Origin: Synergistaceae bacterium | GTDB lineage: Bacteria; Synergistota; Synergistia; Synergistales; Aminobacteriaceae | Direction: 5' to 3' | Assembly: GCA_022837505.1 (NCBI GenBank) | Contig: JALHFZ010000022.1 | Location: 1-33,923, forward strand | Length of the DNA stretch: 33,923 bases | Part shown: positions 31,579 to 33,923 of the stretch, piece after piece | Numbering within the stretch: the first letter of the stretch is position 1 | How the letters are laid out: each line of letters starts with the position of its first letter | Position numbers and translations under genes: made by a program | Notes under the pieces: generated by a model | The model's database searches: none | Told to the model about the DNA's origin: nothing | What the model saw: only the letters and a program-made list of their open reading frames with translations

Positions 31579-32478
31579 TCAGGACACATGATAATTGAGG
31601 AGATATATTCCGAAGCCGACGATGAGGGCCTGGAAGACTGTAAGGGTAAGGACGGCGTAGACGGCCGGAAGGCCGAGATCGAGAAGGCGGTGATGGATAT
31701 GCCCCCGGTCGGGCAAAAAGGGGGACTTCTCCCGCCACAATCTTCTCATGATGGCGAAAAGGGTGTCGAGGACGGGAACCCCGCCCGCCAGAAGAAGAAG
31801 AAAGGGGAGTTCCGGAAGGGTGAAGTCGGAGAGGGACGGAGTCAGGGTCAGCACCAGGAAGGAGGAGTAAAGATATCCCAGCAGGGTCGTTCCGCCGTCG
31901 CCGAGAAAGGTCTTGGCATCGGGGAAGTTCCAGTAGAGGACTCCTGCGGCCATGGAGGCTGCGGGGAAAAAGAGGGAGGCGTTGCCGAAAAAAGATGCGC
32001 AGAGGGATGCGGTGATGAACATCAGGAGACACAGGCCGTTCGCTCCGTCGATGAGGTTGTAGGCGTTCGTCATTCCGGTGATCCAGAGAAGAAAGAGCAC
32101 GAGATGGGCCGGAGGGAGGGAGAGGGGGACCAGAAATATCCCCGCTGCGGCGATATGGGCGAAAAACCGGAAGACGGGGTTAAGGGTTTTCATATCATCC
32201 CAGTAGCCGGTCAGAAAGACGATGGTACACCCCGTGGCCATCCCCCGGATGCCCTGAACTTCATAGAGACCGAAGAGGGTCCACAGAAGAAAGCCCAGCC
32301 ACAGGACGATCCCCGCCCCTCTCGGAGTGATGACCGAGTGGATCTTTCGTTCTCCCGGAACATCCACTATGCGGTAGCGGTTTGAGATGTGAATGGAAAG
32401 GGGGGTGACGAAGACTCCCCAGGAGAAGAGCAGCGGGGCCGCAAGGAGGACATTCTTCACCGCCGTCTCAAAAAGCAT
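31579..32478 (-). CDS. MraY/WecA-family polyprenyl-phosphate sugar-1-phosphate transferase
   Basis: Integral membrane enzyme that moves a sugar-1-phosphate, typically GlcNAc-1-P, to undecaprenyl phosphate. It is 299 residues with about ten hydrophobic segments. Motifs: DVPGERKIHSVITPRGAG (cytosolic loop), GYWDDMK, NAYNLIDGANGL, NFPDAKTFLGDGG and PDRGHIHHRL, the last typical of WecA/TagO rather than MraY. It sits between rpiB-upp (5 bases) and wecB, so lipid-linked polysaccharide initiation is the probable job. The exact sugar cannot be told. Confidence 0.92.
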   Translation of the reverse strand: MLFETAVKNVLLAAPLLFSWGVFVTPLSIHISNRYRIVDVPGERKIHSVITPRGAGIVLWLGFLLWTLFGLYEVQGIRGMATGCTIVFLTGYWDDMKTLNPVFRFFAHIAAAGIFLVPLSLPPAHLVLFLLWITGMTNAYNLIDGANGLCLLMFITASLCASFFGNASLFFPAASMAAGVLYWNFPDAKTFLGDGGTTLLGYLYSSFLVLTLTPSLSDFTLPELPFLLLLAGGVPVLDTLFAIMRRLWREKSPFLPDRGHIHHRLLDLGLPAVYAVLTLTVFQALIVGFGIYLLNYHVS

Positions 32479-32483
32479 GGAGG

Positions 32484-33584
32484 CTATTTTGTTCCGAAGA
32501 GCCTGTCGCCTGCATCGCCCAGACCGGGGACAATGTAGCCGTGGTCGTTGAGATGGCTGTCGAGGGCCGCGGAATAGATGTCCACATCGGGGTGGTCGCT
32601 GTGGACTTTCGAGACCCCTTCGGGGGCGGCGATGATGCAGACCAGGGAGACCTTTTTACCTCCCCGGGACTTGACCAGGTCGATGGCGGCTGAGGCGGAC
32701 CCTCCCGTGGCGAGCATGGGGTCGAGAATCAGGATGTCCCGGTCGCAGATATCTCCGGGGAGTTTGCAGTAATATTCTACGGGCAGAAGGGTCTCGGGAT
32801 CCCGGTAGAGGCCGATATGCCCCACCTTCGCGTTCGGCACGAGCTGCAGTATCCCGTCCACCATGCCGAGTCCCGCCCTGAGAACGGGGATGATGGCGAG
32901 TTTTTTTCCTTCGATGGCATAGGCCTCGGTCACGGCAAGGGGGGTCTCCACCTTCACGGGAGCCAGGGGAAGGTTCCGGGTGATCTCGTAGACCATGAGG
33001 CCGGCGATCTCCTGGACGAGTTCCCGAAATTCCTTCACGGAGGTGTTCTTGTTCCGGACCATGCTGACTTTATGCTGGACCAGGGGGTGGTCAAAGACGA
33101 CCGTCTTGCCTTTCTCCCCCAGGGAGGAGCCTGAGCCGGACTTTTGCTCGCAGGCGGCTATCTTGTACAGCCTGCGGGAATGCCTGCCCCCTTCGAAATC
33201 CGTGGAAATCCAGATGTCTAGGATCTCCAGTGCCTTTTCAGGGGGTAGAATTCGTCCTCCCAGGGCAAGCACATTGGAGTTGTTATGGAGGCGGCTGTAC
33301 CTGGCCGTCTCGGCATCACAGCATAGAGCAGCGTACACCCCCGGTATCTTGTTTGCGGCGATGGACATCCCCACTCCTGTTCCGCAGATAAGAATGCCCC
33401 GGTCGGCATCTCCCCTGGCAACAGCCTCCCCAACCCGGCAGGCCATATCCGGATAGTCTGTGGAGACTGAATCGTCCTCGGGGCCCATATCCTTTACTTC
33501 TGCAGTCCCCTTCAGCCGCAGGTGCTCAGCGAGCAGGGCCTTCATCTTGTATCCGGCGTGATCGGAACCTATGGCAATTTTCAT
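32484..33584 (-). CDS. Fused ribose-5-phosphate isomerase B and uracil phosphoribosyltransferase
   Basis: One continuous ORF of 366 residues carries two enzymes. About 1-145 is RpiB: GSDHAG (6-11) and the catalytic C67 in ICGTGVGMSIAANK; it interconverts ribulose- and ribose-5-phosphate. A polar Gly/Ser linker covers about 146-158. About 160-366 is Upp: FDHPLVQHKVSMVRNKNTS, VLRAGLGM (234-241), the PRPP loop DPMLATGGSA (288-297) and a GDAGDRLFGTK end; it makes UMP from uracil and PRPP. The two steps are linked through PRPP. GGAGG lies about ten bases before the ATG. Both catalytic sets look intact. It leads the long operon. Confidence 0.95.
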   Translation of the reverse strand: MKIAIGSDHAGYKMKALLAEHLRLKGTAEVKDMGPEDDSVSTDYPDMACRVGEAVARGDADRGILICGTGVGMSIAANKIPGVYAALCCDAETARYSRLHNNSNVLALGGRILPPEKALEILDIWISTDFEGGRHSRRLYKIAACEQKSGSGSSLGEKGKTVVFDHPLVQHKVSMVRNKNTSVKEFRELVQEIAGLMVYEITRNLPLAPVKVETPLAVTEAYAIEGKKLAIIPVLRAGLGMVDGILQLVPNAKVGHIGLYRDPETLLPVEYYCKLPGDICDRDILILDPMLATGGSASAAIDLVKSRGGKKVSLVCIIAAPEGVSKVHSDHPDVDIYSAALDSHLNDHGYIVPGLGDAGDRLFGTK

Positions 33585-33616
33585 ATGCTGTTATCCCTCC
33601 AGCTGAAAGTCAAAAG

Positions 33617-33641
33617 GCCGCGCCTGAGTCCGCAGGCCGGC
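33617..33641 (-). promoter_or_regulatory. Hairpin in the rpiB-upp leader
   Basis: Read on the minus strand: GCCG-GCCTG-CGGACT-CAGGC-G-CGGC, a 9-bp stem with one bulged G, followed two bases later by TTTTG (U-run at 33612-33615). It lies between the predicted promoter and the ribosome site, about 33 bases before the start. It could act as a weak attenuator for the pyrimidine-salvage operon, but the U-run is short and no PyrR-type anti-terminator was recognised. Confidence 0.3.
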
Positions 33642-33654
33642 GAATCCATGGAAT

Positions 33655-33663
33655 ATAATAACA
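33655..33663 (-). promoter_or_regulatory. Predicted extended -10 promoter of rpiB-upp
   Basis: TGTTATTAT on the minus strand matches TGN-TATAAT with one mismatch. A TTGTAT lies upstream but at 22 bases, too far for a normal -35. The leader before the ATG would be about 65 bases. This is the only AT-rich gap between the terminator and the fused gene, so a promoter is expected here. Confidence 0.45.
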
Positions 33664-33713
33664 CCTGCCCGGGGAAAGGCATATACAAAAAAGGTTCTGA
33701 CGACGGACACAGA

Positions 33714-33758
33714 AAAAAACCTCCTTCTCCTGAGGAGAAAGAGGTTTTTTCTGTTTTT
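33714..33758. terminator. Bidirectional rho-independent terminator after the decarboxylase gene
   Basis: AACCTC-C-TTCTCC pairs with GGAGAA-A-GAGGTT around TGA (33718-33746), flanked by A7 on one side and T6 on the other, so both strands read as hairpin plus U-tract. It starts about 20 bases after the decarboxylase stop and separates it from the rpiB-upp operon. Confidence 0.9.
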
Positions 33759-33769
33759 TTCCCTTTGCC

Positions 33770-33923
33770 TCAGGTAAGGAGGGTAAGCATGACTCCGGCG
33801 GCCACGGCGGTGCCGATGACCCCTGCCACGTTCGGCCCCATGGCGTGCATGAGCAGGAAGTTCCCCGGGTTCTCCTTCTGGGAGACCCGCTGCACTACCC
33901 GCGCGGCCATGGGCACGGCGGAG
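33770..33923 (-). CDS. Sodium-pumping decarboxylase beta subunit, C-terminal part (truncated by window edge)
   Basis: Only the last 51 residues are in the window, and the frame is open to the right edge. They contain NFLLMHAMGPNVAGVIGTAV, the conserved end of OadB/GcdB/MmdB, the membrane subunit that couples decarboxylation of oxaloacetate, glutaconyl-CoA or methylmalonyl-CoA to sodium export. The substrate cannot be told from this piece. The start SAVPMAARVVQRVSQ also fits the family. It is followed by a strong terminator, so it ends its own operon. Confidence 0.88.
   Translation of the reverse strand, partial: SAVPMAARVVQRVSQKENPGNFLLMHAMGPNVAGVIGTAVAAGVMLTLLT

Noticed and set aside
30390..31598. 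Long plus-strand open frame of about 402 codons opposite wecB
   Set aside because: Mirrors the wecB coding frame, is rich in Gly, Asp, Glu and Arg, and has no recognisable domain.
1..33923. Mobile elements, CRISPR arrays, tRNA or rRNA genes
   Set aside because: No transposase, integrase, direct-repeat array or cloverleaf-forming sequence was recognised by eye in either strand.

Overview
This 33.9 kb window is GC-rich, very densely packed bacterial housekeeping chromosome with almost every gene on the minus strand. Only rpmB (5808-6005) and nikR (21123-21530) are on the plus strand. Gene content suggests an anaerobic, diderm Synergistota-like bacterium (moderate confidence; inferred from gene content, not from a marker search). 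The pointers are a SpoIID-type protein without other sporulation genes, a non-mevalonate isoprenoid pathway, a complete AmmeMemoRadiSam pair, a sodium-pump decarboxylase beta subunit at the right edge, NikR, and a family-4 iron-sulfur uracil-DNA glycosylase. No phage, transposon, CRISPR, tRNA or rRNA gene is visible.

Layout, in the direction of minus-strand transcription (right to left). (A) 33770-33923: tail of an OadB/GcdB-type decarboxylase beta subunit, then a strong bidirectional terminator (33714-33758). (B) 33584-21573: a 12 kb run of rpiB-upp (one fused ORF), a WecA-like transferase, wecB, murA, a P-loop NTPase with an Asp23-like tail, a family-4 UDG, uppS, cdsA, dxr, rseP, ispG, argF and a small zinc-ribbon protein. 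It supplies UDP-sugars, lipid carrier, isoprenoid precursors and phospholipid to the envelope. (C) nikR, divergent from the next run. (D) 21047-6025: a degenerate nitrilase, nadE, yebC, ruvC-ruvA-ruvB, spoIID-like, queA, amrAB (fused), amrS, mltG, a frameshifted DUF4911 gene, tldD, ftsK and thiN. (E) rpmB alone on the plus strand, with a terminator hairpin lying inside the 3' end of thiN. (F) 5696-1: xseB, ispA, dxs, tlyA, nadK and recN (truncated by the window edge).

Two themes link the genes. Dxs, Dxr, IspG, IspA and UppS together with MurA, the WecA-like enzyme and CdsA cover much of the route from central metabolites to lipid-linked envelope precursors. NadE and NadK finish NAD(P) synthesis. 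Translation is tightly coupled: many junctions are TGA-N-ATG or four-base ATGA/GTGA overlaps, and seven genes appear to use GTG or TTG starts.

The most interesting items are the single-ORF RpiB-Upp fusion, the NTPase with an Asp23-like C-terminus, the nitrilase pseudoenzyme beside a NadE that lacks a glutaminase domain, the DUF4911 frameshift at a G6 run, the small residue at the chain-length position of IspA, and a 15-bp palindrome on the rpmB -35 element. No wholly new multi-gene system is evident.
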